In this document: positions 63,699 to 64,000 of the stretch, piece by piece
How positions within the stretch are numbered: the stretch's first letter is position 1
How the letters are laid out: each line of letters opens with the position of its first letter
NCBI RefSeq assembly: GCF_010686755.1
Contig: NZ_JAAGXA010000006.1
Coordinates: 124,001 to 188,000 of the forward strand
Source: Nocardioides zeae
GTDB taxonomy: Bacteria; Actinomycetota; Actinomycetes; Propionibacteriales; Nocardioidaceae
Direction: 5' to 3'
Length of the DNA: 64,000 nt
Notes under the pieces: generated by a model
The model's database searches: none
What the model was told of the DNA's origin: nothing
Seen by the model: only the letters and a program-made list of their open reading frames with translations
Translations under genes and position numbers: made by a program

Positions 63699-64000
63699 AT
63701 GACCATCGCCGAGGTCTTCGTCCTCGCCTTCGCCCTCGCCATGGACGCCGTCGCGGTCTCCGTCGCCCAGGGCATGCGCATGCGCCACCCCCGGTGGCGC
63801 GACGCGCTCCTCCTCGCCGGCGCGTTCGGCGTCTTCCAGGGCGTCATGCCCCTGGGCGGCTGGGTGCTGTCGTTCTGGTTCGCCGGCGTCGTCAGCGCCG
63901 TCGCCCCCTGGATCGCGTTCGCCCTCCTCGCCGTGCTGGGCGGGATGATGCTCCGCGAGGCGTTCTCCGACGACGAGGACGACGACGTGGCCGGGGCTGC
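63699..64000 (+). CDS. mntP: Manganese efflux pump MntP, 5' part
   Basis: The first ~100 residues show three helices with the conserved Asp/Ala-rich VFVLAFALAMDAVAVSVAQGM, then LLAGAFGVFQGVMPLGGWVLSFWF, the MntP (UPF0059) signature. It exports Mn2+. The gene runs off the window end. The preceding riboswitch independently supports the Mn assignment. Confidence 0.93.
   Translation, partial: MTIAEVFVLAFALAMDAVAVSVAQGMRMRHPRWRDALLLAGAFGVFQGVMPLGGWVLSFWFAGVVSAVAPWIAFALLAVLGGMMLREAFSDDEDDDVAGA

Overview
The window is about 70% G+C and comes from an actinobacterium. The family-level markers (DUF222/HNH endonuclease, DUF3039, DUF3048, a prfB/ftsEX/smpB/ssrA cluster, an RF2 gene without a programmed frameshift, many GTG starts and probable leaderless transcripts) point to the Nocardioidaceae, probably Nocardioides or a close relative. 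This placement is an inference from gene content, not from a database match.

Layout. 1-767: end of a Tad/Flp-pilus-type operon. 866-2856: pseudouridine catabolism (HTH-fused psuK, psuG). 2884-6738: ABC-F ATPase, GrpB-like protein, HNH endonuclease. 6911-14453: prfB, a gluconate-type permease coupled to a universal stress protein (USP), a lipoprotein, then ftsE, ftsX, an M23 murein hydrolase and smpB. 14450-20256: amidohydrolase, taurine/sulfonate-type ABC transporter (tauCAB), quinone oxidoreductase, esterase. 20332-20702: tmRNA. 20703 to about 29600: a lower-GC island beside ssrA with a frameshifted large serine recombinase, an RHH protein, decayed replication/mobilisation remnants, and then a cassette of exported or cell-wall-directed proteins. 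The cassette holds two Sec proteins, a large PG-binding/DUF1906/lysozyme-like protein, a Tat-exported M15 pseudopeptidase and a membrane protein. 29498-30797: an EspC/WXG100-like pair lying against the island edge. 31007-34752: orphan GAF-HisKA protein, small membrane and lipoproteins, TspO-like protein, methyltransferase. 34796-42501: two complete TctCBA tripartite carboxylate transporters, each with a coupled USP, followed by a divergent CitA/CitB-type two-component system (42566-44948). 44964-60963: mixed housekeeping genes (GNAT, M15 peptidase, HIT, FabG-like, DUF3048, TetR, YqgE, DUF3039 plus helicase, HxlR, thioesterase, desaturase, MFS/MarR, DUF1697, GAF histidine kinase). 61029-63370: two acyl-CoA dehydrogenases. 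63470-64000: a yybP-ykoY manganese riboswitch ahead of mntP, which runs off the window.

How parts work together. The gntP-usp operon, the usp-tctCBA operon and the tctCBA-usp operon all carry the same 41-bp upstream module: GACCACAAGTT, then CCG(T/A)T, then GTGA, with identical spacing. One copy overlaps the TTG start of the divergent sensor kinase. This suggests one carboxylate regulon run by the CitAB-like pair, including its own gene. A second unexplained signal is a 12-codon micro-ORF with a perfect Shine-Dalgarno, followed by a three-way-junction RNA, ahead of the GAF histidine kinase at 59443.
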